Shown piece by piece: positions 1 to 7,603 of a stretch of DNA of 49,458 bases. How positions within the stretch are numbered: the stretch's first letter is position 1; each line of letters starts with the position of its first letter. A model generated the notes under the pieces. That model saw only the letters and a program-made list of their open reading frames with translations. It did no database searches and had not been told where the DNA came from. The DNA lies in NCBI RefSeq assembly GCF_001517085.1, contig NZ_LRAC01000152.1:1-49458 (forward strand), in the 5' to 3' direction. This stretch comes from Paenibacillus sp. DMB5 (lineage in GTDB: Bacteria > Bacillota > Bacilli > Paenibacillales > Paenibacillaceae). A program made the position numbers and the translations under genes.

Positions 1-2
1 GG

Positions 3-228
3 ATCAAAGGCAGTTGTGCCCTTGATTTCGCCATAATCCGGCCAGCGCCGCCGAATCAAAGGCAATTATGCCCTTGATTTCGCCTAAAGTCGGCCGAACG
101 CCGAATCAAAGGCAATTATGCCCTTGACCGCCATAATCCGGCCAGCGCGCCGAATCAAAGGCAATTCTGCCCTTGATTTCGCCATAATCCGGCCAGCGCG
201 CCGAATCAAAGGCAATTATGCCCTTGAT
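3..228. repeat. Tandem hairpin array A, five copies, period 49-52 bp
   Basis: Five copies of a 24-bp near-palindrome start at 3, 55, 105, 154 and 205. Each has arms TCAAAGGC and GCCCTTGA around a 6-nt AT-rich loop. The intervening 25-28 bp are also conserved (core CCATAATCCGGCCAGCG), so this is a tandem repeat and not a CRISPR array. Read on the plus strand, every copy has the same A-C mismatch in the stem. Read on the minus strand that pair becomes a G-U wobble, so a minus-strand RNA would fold better. The array may continue to the left of the window. No coding function is seen. Confidence 0.85.
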
Positions 229-383
229 TTTGCCGTCCGCACTCCAATTCAGGGTTCTTACAGTATGTTAAATATTTTGAAACATTTTGGACGCAATGCT
301 TGTCTATAATGAAAATTGAAAATAACGTTTCACCGTAAGGCAGCAAGTTAAGCAATAAAAAACAACTTGAGAGGAAGCAGCAT

Positions 384-1346
384 ATGTCCAGAACCGCCAA
401 AATTGTCATTTTATTTATAGCCGTTATCGCCATCGGCTGGGGAATCGGCAAATATACCTCCCCGTCGCCTTCAGCTTCACAGGAAGAAGGGGCTTCCGCA
501 GGCACGGGCAATGAGCTTCAGGCTCCGCCGGTTGCGCAGCCGGAGGCCTCCCCTGAGCCATCGGCTATACCGGAGCCTACAGCGGTTGCCACTGCTGAAC
601 CACAGCAGACTGACTCCCCGGCTGCTGGCGAGCCTACAGCAGCGCCTACAATCAAGCCTGCCGATCCGGCACCAACCGCGAAGCCGGCCGCAACGGCTAA
701 ACCGGCTGCAACAGCCAAGCCTTCCGGCGGCAGCGGGCCGGCTGATGCCGAGCTTACCGCCGCCGAGCCGGACAGTGTAACAGTCATGGTTAATAAACAG
801 TACAAGCTGCCGGAAGGGTACAAGCCTGCGGATCTGGTCTATCCGGACGTTCCGTTTCTTTTCTCGGAGAAGATAGAGAAACGGATGATGCGTAAGACGG
901 CGGCCGCTGCACTGGAGAAGATGTTTGCAGGTGCCAAGAGTGACGGTGTTTATCTGGCCGGTGTGTCGGCTTACCGTTCAGAGAAGACGCAGACTACGCT
1001 GTTTAACAATTATGTAAAACGCGACGGCGAAGAGAAGGCCCGTACCTACAGCGCTGTTCCCGGGCACAGCGAGCATCAGACGGGGCTGGCGATTGACGTA
1101 TCGGGCAGCGACGGCAAATGTGCCGCAGAGAGCTGCTTTGGAGGAACCAAGGAAGCCAACTGGCTGGCAGATCATGCTGCAGAATACGGTTTTATCATCC
1201 GTTATCCCGAAGGCAAGCAGGCGATAACCGGCTATAAATACGAGCCTTGGCATATCCGCTATGTAGGAAAGGATATTGCAGAGGATATTGCGGCCAGAGG
1301 CATTACGCTGGAAGAATACTACGATGCCGTTCCGGTATCGAATTAA
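384..1346 (+). CDS. Membrane-anchored D-alanyl-D-alanine carboxypeptidase, M15B/VanY family
   Basis: This 320-residue protein has an N-terminal hydrophobic anchor (residues about 7-22). A long Pro/Ala/Thr/Glu-rich linker (about 25-130) follows, including three hexamer repeats of TAKPAA near residues 98-112, and then a C-terminal M15 peptidase domain. Family zinc and catalytic motifs are visible: SEHQTGLAID (His231, Asp238) and EPWH (His290). VanY/DdcY enzymes trim the terminal D-Ala of peptidoglycan stem peptides outside the cell; here the linker would let the domain reach into the wall. The start is supported by GAGGAAG 7 bp upstream. A TATAAT lies at 305-310, though I see no convincing -35. 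The gene is monocistronic and is followed by a hairpin with a short T-run. It lacks vancomycin-resistance partner genes, so housekeeping wall maturation is more likely than resistance. Confidence 0.88.
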   Translation: MSRTAKIVILFIAVIAIGWGIGKYTSPSPSASQEEGASAGTGNELQAPPVAQPEASPEPSAIPEPTAVATAEPQQTDSPAAGEPTAAPTIKPADPAPTAKPAATAKPAATAKPSGGSGPADAELTAAEPDSVTVMVNKQYKLPEGYKPADLVYPDVPFLFSEKIEKRMMRKTAAAALEKMFAGAKSDGVYLAGVSAYRSEKTQTTLFNNYVKRDGEEKARTYSAVPGHSEHQTGLAIDVSGSDGKCAAESCFGGTKEANWLADHAAEYGFIIRYPEGKQAITGYKYEPWHIRYVGKDIAEDIAARGITLEEYYDAVPVSN

Positions 1347-1351
1347 AGCGC

Positions 1352-1384
1352 AGGCGGCTCCGTTATCCGGGGCTGCCTTTTACT
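1352..1384 (+). terminator. Intrinsic terminator after the VanY-type gene
   Basis: GGCGGCTCCG and CGGGGCTGCC form a 10-bp stem with two G-U pairs around a 5-6 nt loop, followed by TTTTA. It lies directly after the stop at 1346. Confidence 0.55.
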
Positions 1385-1515
1385 ATTTTGGCAGGACTGT
1401 CCGGACATTCCCATCGCCCCGCCCGCTTACCGCGCCTCTTTAGAGATGGTTCACCCCGGAAACGGCTGGTTAAGTAGTGGGAAACCCTACTAATCAGGAA
1501 CGGGAGGCGGATAAA

Positions 1516-1854
1516 ATGTCCGAACATAATCATGTGGTCAGTAAAGACGGTAATGTCAGTATGGGCCGGGTGGGTGACGTCCTGGAGCGGATTGAGCCGC
1601 AGCAGCGGGAGCAGATTCTGGACAATTTCGGTGAATTTCAGCAATATTTAAGTAAGCGCATTCATTTGGCGCAGAAAATTGGAATGGGAGAAGAGCAGCT
1701 CGCCGTAGCCGCGGAAAAAGTCGCCGATTACCTGGCCAATCATGAGGAGCCGCGCAACAGTGAGCAGAAGCTGCTGCAGGAGCTGTGGAAGGTCGGCAAT
1801 AAAGAGGAGCGGCACCGGCTGGCCCATATGCTGGTTAAACTGGCGCGGCGTTAA
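1516..1854 (+). CDS. DUF3243 family protein (YmfJ-like)
   Basis: This is a small soluble protein of 112 residues. The central and C-terminal pattern (FGEFQQYLSKRI, then GMGEEQLAVAAEKVADYLA, then LLQELWKVG) matches my recollection of DUF3243 proteins such as B. subtilis YmfJ. They are all-helical and of unknown function. The ATG at 1516 is preferred over an upstream in-frame start at 1477 because GGGAGG sits at 1502-1507 with normal spacing and the family starts there. No membrane segment or cofactor motif is visible. It stands alone between the VanY-type gene and the peroxidase gene. Confidence 0.8.
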   Translation: MSEHNHVVSKDGNVSMGRVGDVLERIEPQQREQILDNFGEFQQYLSKRIHLAQKIGMGEEQLAVAAEKVADYLANHEEPRNSEQKLLQELWKVGNKEERHRLAHMLVKLARR

Positions 1855-2051
1855 GCCCTTATATATTGAGATTCTGTACAGATGACAGGCCTTTACCGTG
1901 GCAACAGAAAATCCAGGCTCTGCTTTTATCAACCCAAATCCCATTGCCGGTTAGACTCTCTTGGCGTAATTCACCTCCATTTTTGTATTCGCACGGCTGT
2001 ATAAGGTATGATGGCATTGATTAATTAAGCAGCCGAGAGGATGAAGAGCCA

Positions 2052-2528
2052 ATGTCGATCTATAGTTTTGCCGCTGTTACACCTTCGGGTAAAGAAGTCC
2101 CGCTTAAGGATTATGAAGGCAAAGTACTGCTGATTGCGAATACAGCCAGCAAGTGCGGGCTTACTCCGCAGTACGGGGATCTTCAGAAGCTGTATGAGCA
2201 ATACGGCAGCCAGGGTCTTGTTGTGCTTGGTTTTCCGTGCAACCAATTCGCCGGCCAGGAGCCGGGAACGAGTGAGGAGGCAGAGGAGTTCTGCCAGGTT
2301 AATTACGGGGTAACGTTCCCGGTGTTCGCCAAGACCGATGTTAACGGCCCTGATGCAAGCCCCTTGTTCCAGTATCTGAAGGGCCAGCAGCCCGGAACGG
2401 CGGACAGCAGCGACATCCAGTGGAATTTCACCAAGTTCCTTGTGGACCGCAGCGGCAATGTAACAGCCCGGGTGGAGTCAAAAGAATCGCCGGAAACGAT
2501 GAAGGAGCTTATTGAGTCCCTGCTGTAA
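2052..2528 (+). CDS. Glutathione peroxidase family thiol peroxidase
   Basis: This is a 158-residue thioredoxin-fold peroxidase that reduces hydrogen peroxide or organic hydroperoxides in the cytoplasm. The catalytic tetrad can be read directly: peroxidatic Cys35 in ASKCGL, Gln70 in FAGQEPG, and Trp124-Asn125 in QWNF. Cys81 (EEFCQVNYG) sits where thioredoxin-dependent members carry the resolving cysteine. It therefore probably uses thioredoxin rather than glutathione, as bacterial BsaA/BtuE-type enzymes do. The length is normal for the family. The start follows GAGAGGATG-rich sequence at 2034-2043. It is monocistronic with its own terminator. Confidence 0.9.
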   Translation: MSIYSFAAVTPSGKEVPLKDYEGKVLLIANTASKCGLTPQYGDLQKLYEQYGSQGLVVLGFPCNQFAGQEPGTSEEAEEFCQVNYGVTFPVFAKTDVNGPDASPLFQYLKGQQPGTADSSDIQWNFTKFLVDRSGNVTARVESKESPETMKELIESLL

Positions 2529-2567
2529 CCGCGCGGTGCAGCTCCAACGATCACGAAATGTTCAGCC

Positions 2568-2609
2568 AGCCTTCCGCAACCGGGCATCCCGGCCGCGGAG
2601 GGCTTTTTG
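2568..2609 (+). terminator. Intrinsic terminator after the glutathione peroxidase gene
   Basis: AGCCTTCCGC (2568-2577) pairs with GCGGAGGGCT (2595-2604), with one G-U pair, and is followed by a T-run to 2608. Confidence 0.75.
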
Positions 2610-2769
2610 CTGTGGAGTGCAGTGGCTGCCTGCGGGTATACTATGAAAATATTCCTTGACGCTTTTCAGGGACACTGTATTCTTTGAAGAAGGAAACATC
2701 AGCGTATTGCATTCAAGGAAGCCAGGCAAGCTGAGCAGGATAATAACGGCAGGAGGGTTTTATAAAGTT

Positions 2770-4404
2770 ATGAGGTTAATTACAGAGGTAGCAGCGGCAG
2801 CAGGAATCAGCGGGGAGCATCTGGAGCTGTACGGCAAATATAAAAGCAAGCTGGCTCCTTCCCTTTGGGAAGAGGTAAAGAACAAGCCGGACGGCAAGCT
2901 GGTGCTTGTTACCGCAGTTAATCCGACCCCCGCCGGCGAAGGCAAAACACTGACTACGATCGGGCTGTCCCAGGCGCTGAATGCAGCGGGAATCAAGACA
3001 GTGGCAGCACTCCGCGAGCCGTCGCTCGGTCCCTGTCTGGGCATGAAGGGCGGGGCAACAGGCGGCGGCAAGGCTCAGATTGTTCCGGCGGACGATATCA
3101 ATCTGCACTTTACAGGTGATATTCATGCTGTAACTTCCGCGCATAATCTGCTGTCAGCAATGATTGATAATCATATATTCCAGGGTAATGCCCTGGGGCT
3201 TGATCCGCAGCGGATTGTCTGGAAGCGCGTTATGGATATGAATGACCGGAGCCTGCGGAATATTGTGACCGGGCTGGGAGACGGTAACGGAACGGTGCGG
3301 GAGAGCGGCTTCCAGATCACGACCGCTTCCGAAATTATGGCAGTGCTGTGCCTGTGCGATGACCTTGCCGACCTGAAGAAGCGGCTGAGCCGCATGCTGG
3401 TGGGCTACGATATGCTGGGCCAGCCGGTTACGGCCAAAGAGATCGGTGCGGTAGAAGCCATGACGGCCCTGCTCAAGGAGGCAGTAAAGCCCAATCTGGT
3501 GCAGACGCTGGAGGGAACACCGGTCATTATCCACGGGGGACCCTTCGCAAATATTGCCCACGGCTGCAGCAGCGTAATTGGAACCCGCTATGCGCTCAAG
3601 CTGGGGGAAGTAGTGGTCACGGAGGCCGGCTTCGGAGCAGATCTCGGTGCAGAGAAGTTTATGGATATTAAATGCCGCCAGGCCGGGCTTGCTCCGGATG
3701 CTGCTGTTCTTGTCGTTACCGTAAAGTCGCTGAAATACAACGGCGGTGTGCGTAAGGAAGAACTGTATGAGGGCAATCGTGCGGCGCTGCTGTCGGGACT
3801 GGCGAATATGGAGCGCCATATTGAGAACCTGGGCAAGTTCGGTGTTCCGGTTATGGTAGCCCTGAACCACTTTGAGGGCGATGCGCCGGATGAGGTAGAT
3901 GCAGTGCTGGAGGCCTGTCGCCGTCTGGGTGTCCCCGCTGCCGTGTCCAAGGTGTGGGCCGAGGGCGGAGCGGGAGGAATGGACCTGGCAAGAGAGCTGA
4001 AAAAGCTGCTGGATCATGCACCAGGCGGGACCTTTGCTCCGCTCTACGAGGACCAGCTCGACATTCCGTCCAAAATCAACAAAATCGTCACTGAAATCTA
4101 CCGGGGTACCGGAGTAGCCTTCTCACCGGCTGCCAAACGCAGCCTGGCTGTTATCGAGAAGCTTGGTCTGCAGCACCTTCAGGTATGCATGGCCAAAACA
4201 CCGTATTCCTTTTCTGACCAGCCGAGACTGCTCGGTGCGCCGGAAGGCTTTACGATGGGAGTGCGGGATATTACGCTGTCGCTCGGCGCAGGCTTTGCCG
4301 TAGTCATTACTGGGAACATAGTCACAATGCCTGGCCTTCCGGCTAAACCTGCCGCTGAAGGGCTGCTGGTCGATGAGGACGGCGTCCTGCACGGGCTGGA
4401 ATAG
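2770..4404 (+). CDS. fhs: Formate--tetrahydrofolate ligase
   Basis: This enzyme joins formate to tetrahydrofolate using ATP to give 10-formyl-THF for one-carbon metabolism. The 544-residue length fits the family (about 550-560). Family landmarks are the nucleotide loop PTPAGEGKTLTTIG near residues 55-68, LREPSLGPCLGMKGGATGGG, the DINLHFTGDIHA segment, and EAGFGADLGAEKFMDIKCR. The reading frame runs upstream to 2656. The ATG at 2770 is chosen because AGGAGGG lies at 2751-2757 and the family N-terminus (LITEVAAAAGI) begins here; the spacing of 12 bp is a little long. It lies upstream of the NADH oxidase and formate channel genes, giving a formate-use theme, but has its own terminator and so is a separate transcription unit. 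Confidence 0.96.
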   Translation: MRLITEVAAAAGISGEHLELYGKYKSKLAPSLWEEVKNKPDGKLVLVTAVNPTPAGEGKTLTTIGLSQALNAAGIKTVAALREPSLGPCLGMKGGATGGGKAQIVPADDINLHFTGDIHAVTSAHNLLSAMIDNHIFQGNALGLDPQRIVWKRVMDMNDRSLRNIVTGLGDGNGTVRESGFQITTASEIMAVLCLCDDLADLKKRLSRMLVGYDMLGQPVTAKEIGAVEAMTALLKEAVKPNLVQTLEGTPVIIHGGPFANIAHGCSSVIGTRYALKLGEVVVTEAGFGADLGAEKFMDIKCRQAGLAPDAAVLVVTVKSLKYNGGVRKEELYEGNRAALLSGLANMERHIENLGKFGVPVMVALNHFEGDAPDEVDAVLEACRRLGVPAAVSKVWAEGGAGGMDLARELKKLLDHAPGGTFAPLYEDQLDIPSKINKIVTEIYRGTGVAFSPAAKRSLAVIEKLGLQHLQVCMAKTPYSFSDQPRLLGAPEGFTMGVRDITLSLGAGFAVVITGNIVTMPGLPAKPAAEGLLVDEDGVLHGLE

Positions 4405-4439
4405 GCTGCCGACTGCTTAAATGAAAAAAATTTAATGCT

Positions 4440-4487
4440 ATCCCTGTACCCGGCGGCTTGCCGCTATGGTATCAGGGATTTTTTTTG
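4440..4487 (+). terminator. Intrinsic terminator after fhs
   Basis: ATCCCTG-TACC pairs with GGTA-TCAGGGAT around an inner GC hairpin, followed by eight T residues (4479-4486). This is a strong terminator. Confidence 0.88.
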
Positions 4488-4648
4488 GGTAAAAATAAAT
4501 AGGCGCCTACAGGCCCCACTGGGATTCCTTACATCGCTGCTTCCTGCCGCCAGGGAGACTAAACTCCGCCTGCTTGGGGAAAATAACTTAACCGGAGCAG
4601 CATGCTGCTGCAGGTAACAAACCAGAAGGTAATCCAAATTGTGAACAA

Positions 4649-4726
4649 TGTGAGAAAAATCACAATTATACTTGTAATGTGAGAAAAATCACAATATAAT
4701 CAACGTATAAAGTGAAATTAATCACA
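4649..4726 (+). promoter_or_regulatory. Three TGTGA-N6-TCACA boxes and the promoter of the NADH oxidase gene
   Basis: Three 16-bp dyads lie at 4649-4664, 4678-4693 and 4711-4726. The first two are identical over 20 bp (AATGTGAGAAAAATCACAAT) and 29 bp apart; the third is AGTGA-AATTAA-TCACA. A promoter TTGTAA (4672-4677), 17-bp spacer, TATAAT (4695-4700) is visible, and the second box fills its spacer exactly. The third box lies just downstream of the expected start. This placement suggests repression. Both Rex (NADH-sensing) and Fnr/CRP-type regulators use TGTGA-N6-TCACA, so sequence alone does not decide between them. The remaining gap from 4488 to 4648 holds nothing I recognise. Confidence 0.82.
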
Positions 4727-4781
4727 TACGCAAACAAAATAATAAATAAATATGCTTGCCAATTTGGAGGAGGAAGAAATC

Positions 4782-6146
4782 ATGAAAGTAGCAGTCATTG
4801 GATGTACCCATGCCGGAACCGCCGCAATTGTTAATACCGCACAGCTTTACCCGGACGCCGAGATTACGGTGTACGAACGCAATGATAATATCTCATTCCT
4901 GTCGTGCGGCATTGCCCTATACGTAGGCGGAGTGGTTAAAGACCCGCAGGGCCTGTTCTATTCGTCACCGGAAAAGCTGGCTGAACTCGGTGTTACCACC
5001 AAGATGCGCCATGAAGTGATTAATGTAGATACCGCCGCCAAAACACTGCGTGCCCGCAATCTGGCAACCGGTGAGGAATTTAATGATACGTATGACAAGC
5101 TGATTATGACTACAGGCTCATGGCCGATTATTCCCAAGCTGGAAGGAATGGACCTGGACGGCATCCTGCTCTCCAAGAACTACAACCACTCGAACACCAT
5201 TATTGAGCGGGCGGAGCAGGTAAAAAGAATTACCGTAGTCGGCGCAGGCTACATCGGGGTCGAGCTGGTTGAAGCCTTCCAGATGAACGGCAAGCAGGTA
5301 ACCCTGATTGACGGTGAGGAGCGAATCCTCAGCAAATACCTTGACGAGGAATTTACGGCTCCGATTCAAAAATCGCTTGAGGACCACGGCATCAAGCTGG
5401 CTCTCGGTGAAAAAGTAAGCTCGTTTGCCGGAGAGAACGGTAAAGTAACCAAGGTTATTACGAGCAAGGGCGAGCACGAGACCGATCTGGTTATTCTCTG
5501 CATCGGCTTCCGTCCGAATACAGAGCTGCTCAAAGGCCAGGTGGATATGCTGCCGAACGGAGCCATTATGGTTAATGATTACATGCAGACCAGCCTGCCG
5601 GATGTATTCGCTGCCGGAGACAGCTGCGCGATCCATTACAATCCGACCGGACAGCACGCTTACATTCCGCTTGCGACCAATGCGGTCCGCATGGGTACAC
5701 TGGTAGCCCGCAATCTGGTTGCCAATACCATTCCTTATATGGGGACACAGGGTACCTCGGGTATCAAAATATATGAAGATAATATAGCCGGCACCGGCCT
5801 GACTGAAGAAGCAGCCAAGGCGGAAGGCATCGAGGTAGAAAGTGTCATGATTACCGACAACTATCGTCCTGAGTTTATGCCGACTGTGGAGGAAGTGCAG
5901 CTGAAGGTCGTTTATGCCCGCGGCACACGCCGGATTCTCGGTGCTCAGATTATGTCCAAAATGGACCTGACCCAGTCCATTAATACGGTATCGGTCTGCA
6001 TCCAGAACCGGATGACGGTTGACCAGCTGGCCTTCATCGACTTCTTCTTCCAGCCGCACTACAACAAGCCGTGGAACTTCCTGAACACGGCCGGCCTGCA
6101 GGCACTGCCCAAGACGGTAGAACGCAAAGAGACAGTAAATGTATAA
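4782..6146 (+). CDS. nox: H2O-forming NADH oxidase (FAD, single redox cysteine)
   Basis: This 454-residue flavoprotein belongs to the NADH oxidase/NADH peroxidase/CoA-disulfide reductase family. An N-terminal FAD dinucleotide fold opens the chain, and the redox cysteine is Cys42 in SFLSCGIALY. A second NAD-binding fold (VVGAGYIGVELVEAF) lies near residues 150-165. GFRPNTELLKG and FAAGDSCAIHYNPT complete the FAD site, followed by the dimerisation domain. Segments such as FYSSPEKL and YMGTQGTSGIKIY resemble lactic-acid-bacterial water-forming Nox rather than CoA-disulfide reductase. It would regenerate NAD+ from NADH by four-electron reduction of O2 in the cytoplasm. The ATG at 4782 is chosen over 4752 because GGAGGAGG sits at 4766-4773. 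Upstream Rex/Fnr-type boxes fit redox control. Confidence 0.9.
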   Translation: MKVAVIGCTHAGTAAIVNTAQLYPDAEITVYERNDNISFLSCGIALYVGGVVKDPQGLFYSSPEKLAELGVTTKMRHEVINVDTAAKTLRARNLATGEEFNDTYDKLIMTTGSWPIIPKLEGMDLDGILLSKNYNHSNTIIERAEQVKRITVVGAGYIGVELVEAFQMNGKQVTLIDGEERILSKYLDEEFTAPIQKSLEDHGIKLALGEKVSSFAGENGKVTKVITSKGEHETDLVILCIGFRPNTELLKGQVDMLPNGAIMVNDYMQTSLPDVFAAGDSCAIHYNPTGQHAYIPLATNAVRMGTLVARNLVANTIPYMGTQGTSGIKIYEDNIAGTGLTEEAAKAEGIEVESVMITDNYRPEFMPTVEEVQLKVVYARGTRRILGAQIMSKMDLTQSINTVSVCIQNRMTVDQLAFIDFFFQPHYNKPWNFLNTAGLQALPKTVERKETVNV

Positions 6147-6168
6147 TTTATAGATGGATTAAGTCCGA

Positions 6169-6195
6169 CCGGAGCCGCCCTGGCTCCGGTTTTTT
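6169..6195 (+). terminator. Intrinsic terminator after the NADH oxidase gene
   Basis: CCGGAGCC (6169-6176) pairs perfectly with GGCTCCGG (6182-6189), followed by six T residues. Confidence 0.9.
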
Positions 6196-6308
6196 GCATG
6201 GCCGCGGCAGCGGGGGATTATGGGGCTGTTATACATAAAAGCGGATGAACTGTTACTGTGTTTTTTTTAACATTCATCTTTTTTGTGCTGTGCTAAATTT
6301 GACATGTC

Positions 6309-6380
6309 AGTGAAAACTTTCACGAAGCGTTTCTTGTGGTGATATTTATCACGTAAATGTGATCGGGCTCACGCTACAAT
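6309..6380 (+). promoter_or_regulatory. Three TGTGA-N6-TCACA-type boxes and the promoter of the formate channel gene
   Basis: Dyads lie at 6309-6324 (AGTGA-N6-TCACG), 6338-6353 (GGTGA-N6-TCACG) and 6358-6373 (TGTGA-N6-TCACG). A -10 TACAAT lies at 6375-6380 with no good -35. If transcription starts near 6387, the middle box is centred at about -41.5, the usual position for class II activation by Fnr/CRP-type proteins, and the third is centred near -21.5. The boxes match those ahead of the NADH oxidase gene, so both genes probably answer to the same redox regulator. Confidence 0.75.
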
Positions 6381-6427
6381 GGGATAAAGGAACAAATTTT
6401 AAGTAATTTTCGAAGGGGATAGGAATC

Positions 6428-7255
6428 ATGGCATACAACAAACCGCAACAGATTGCCGAGGTAACGGTAGAGAACGGAATCAAGAAGGTTCATAACCCGC
6501 TTGCAGCCGTACTTATTCTCGGTTTTCTGGGAGGGGCATTTATTTCGCTCGGATTTTTACTGGATATTCGTGTCATTGCGGGTGCTCCGGCTGAATGGGG
6601 CTCCATCGCCAACTTTATCGGGGCGGCTGTTTTCCCGGTCGGGCTGATTATGGTGCTGCTGGCCGGCGGGGAACTGCTTACCGGTAATATGATGGCGGTG
6701 CCGCTGGCATTTCTGGCGAAGAAAATTTCGTTCTGGGAAGTCATGAAGAACCTGGTGCTGATTACGCTCAGCAACCTGGCAGGCGCCCTGTTCGTTGCTT
6801 ATTTCTTCGGTCATGTAGTCGGTCTGACGGCTGAAGGCGTATATCTTGAGAAATTGGTCAGTATGGCTGAGCATAAGATTGATGTTACATTTGTGCAGGC
6901 TTTTGTTTCCGGGATCGGCTGTAACTGGCTGGTAGCGCTGGCCGTGTGGCTCTCCTACGGGGCGGATAATTTCAGCGGTAAAATTCTCGGTATCTGGTTC
7001 CCGACTATGGCATTCGTTGCCATCGGCTTCCAGCACGTTGTGGCTAACATGTTCCTGATCCCTGCTGCCATATTTGAAGGACACTTCACCTGGGGGCAAT
7101 ATGTCGGCAACTTTGTGCCGGTGTGGCTCGGTAATCTTACCGGGGGAGCAATCTTTGTAGCAGCAGCATATTACATGGCTTACCTGCGCAAAGCGCCTGC
7201 AGCCGTCCAGACGGTTGAAGGTGTAGCGGCGACAGCTGTGAAGAAACACGCCTGA
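6428..7255 (+). CDS. focA: Formate/nitrite transporter (FNT) family channel, probably formate
   Basis: This 275-residue integral membrane protein has about six transmembrane helices. FNT hallmarks are AGGELLTGNMM (about residues 78-88), NLAGALFVAYFFGH, SGIGCNWLVALAVW (about 163-176) and FQHVVANMFLIPAA (about 206-219), the last carrying the conserved pore histidine. Family members form pentamers that move formate, nitrite or hydrosulfide across the membrane. Formate is favoured here because formate-THF ligase and a formate-dehydrogenase-like oxidoreductase flank it, but nitrite cannot be excluded. The start follows AAGGGGATAGG with good spacing. The upstream Rex/Fnr-type boxes imply control by oxygen or NADH. 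Confidence 0.9.
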   Translation: MAYNKPQQIAEVTVENGIKKVHNPLAAVLILGFLGGAFISLGFLLDIRVIAGAPAEWGSIANFIGAAVFPVGLIMVLLAGGELLTGNMMAVPLAFLAKKISFWEVMKNLVLITLSNLAGALFVAYFFGHVVGLTAEGVYLEKLVSMAEHKIDVTFVQAFVSGIGCNWLVALAVWLSYGADNFSGKILGIWFPTMAFVAIGFQHVVANMFLIPAAIFEGHFTWGQYVGNFVPVWLGNLTGGAIFVAAAYYMAYLRKAPAAVQTVEGVAATAVKKHA

Positions 7256-7378
7256 TTGTTTCATAGAATGAATAGCATAGGCACTCCTTGTATGACCGGC
7301 CAGCATCCATTATTAACGGAGCAGGCGATGGCGATCAGGGGGTGTCTTTTTTATATTATAAAATGCCTGCAACACAAA

Positions 7379-7429
7379 ATTCGCCGTGCATATCCGACTC
7401 GGGGGAACGAAATCGGATTCACGGCGAAT
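7379..7429. repeat. Long inverted repeat ahead of the molybdopterin oxidoreductase gene
   Basis: ATTCGCCGTG (7379-7388) pairs perfectly with CACGGCGAAT (7420-7429). Inside it ATCCGA (7392-7397) pairs with TCGGAT (7413-7418), leaving a 15-nt G-rich loop. No T-run follows on the plus strand. On the minus strand only four T residues follow, so a terminator role is weak. It could be a leader RNA structure or an operator. It does not match the molybdenum cofactor riboswitch as I remember it. Confidence 0.6.
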
Positions 7430-7447
7430 AAATAGGGAGTGTTTCAT

Positions 7448-7603
7448 ATGCTCTATTACCCGGACATACCAGCATCGAAACAGCCGGATTCCGGTGATTT
7501 TCTTTACGCCCGGGAACACCCGCTATACAATGGACAGATGAGCTGTTTTATACGATATAAGGCTTCATTCAACCAACTAATTAAAGGAGGACATCCGCTT
7601 TGA
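7448..7603 (+). CDS. Small ORF overlapping the start of the molybdopterin oxidoreductase gene
   Basis: This is a 51-codon open frame beginning MLYYPDIPASK and ending LIKGGHPL. An ATG at 7448 is preceded by GGGAG (7434-7438). Its TGA (7601-7603) overlaps the TTG start of the next gene (7600-7602), and the downstream ribosome binding site lies inside it. That arrangement is typical of translational coupling. I do not recognise the peptide. It could be a real leader or small protein, or simply a chance frame in a 5' leader. Confidence 0.35.
   Translation: MLYYPDIPASKQPDSGDFLYAREHPLYNGQMSCFIRYKASFNQLIKGGHPL

Noticed and set aside
1..240. CRISPR-like regular repeats
   Set aside because: The sequence between repeats is itself conserved from unit to unit and there is no cas gene nearby; the same holds for 15351-15636.
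4435..4617. 60-residue open frame after fhs
   Set aside because: It runs through the intrinsic terminator and has no ribosome binding site.
7256..7447. Molybdenum cofactor riboswitch before the molybdoenzyme gene
   Set aside because: A strong hairpin exists, but I could not match the riboswitch core from memory; a covariance-model search would decide.
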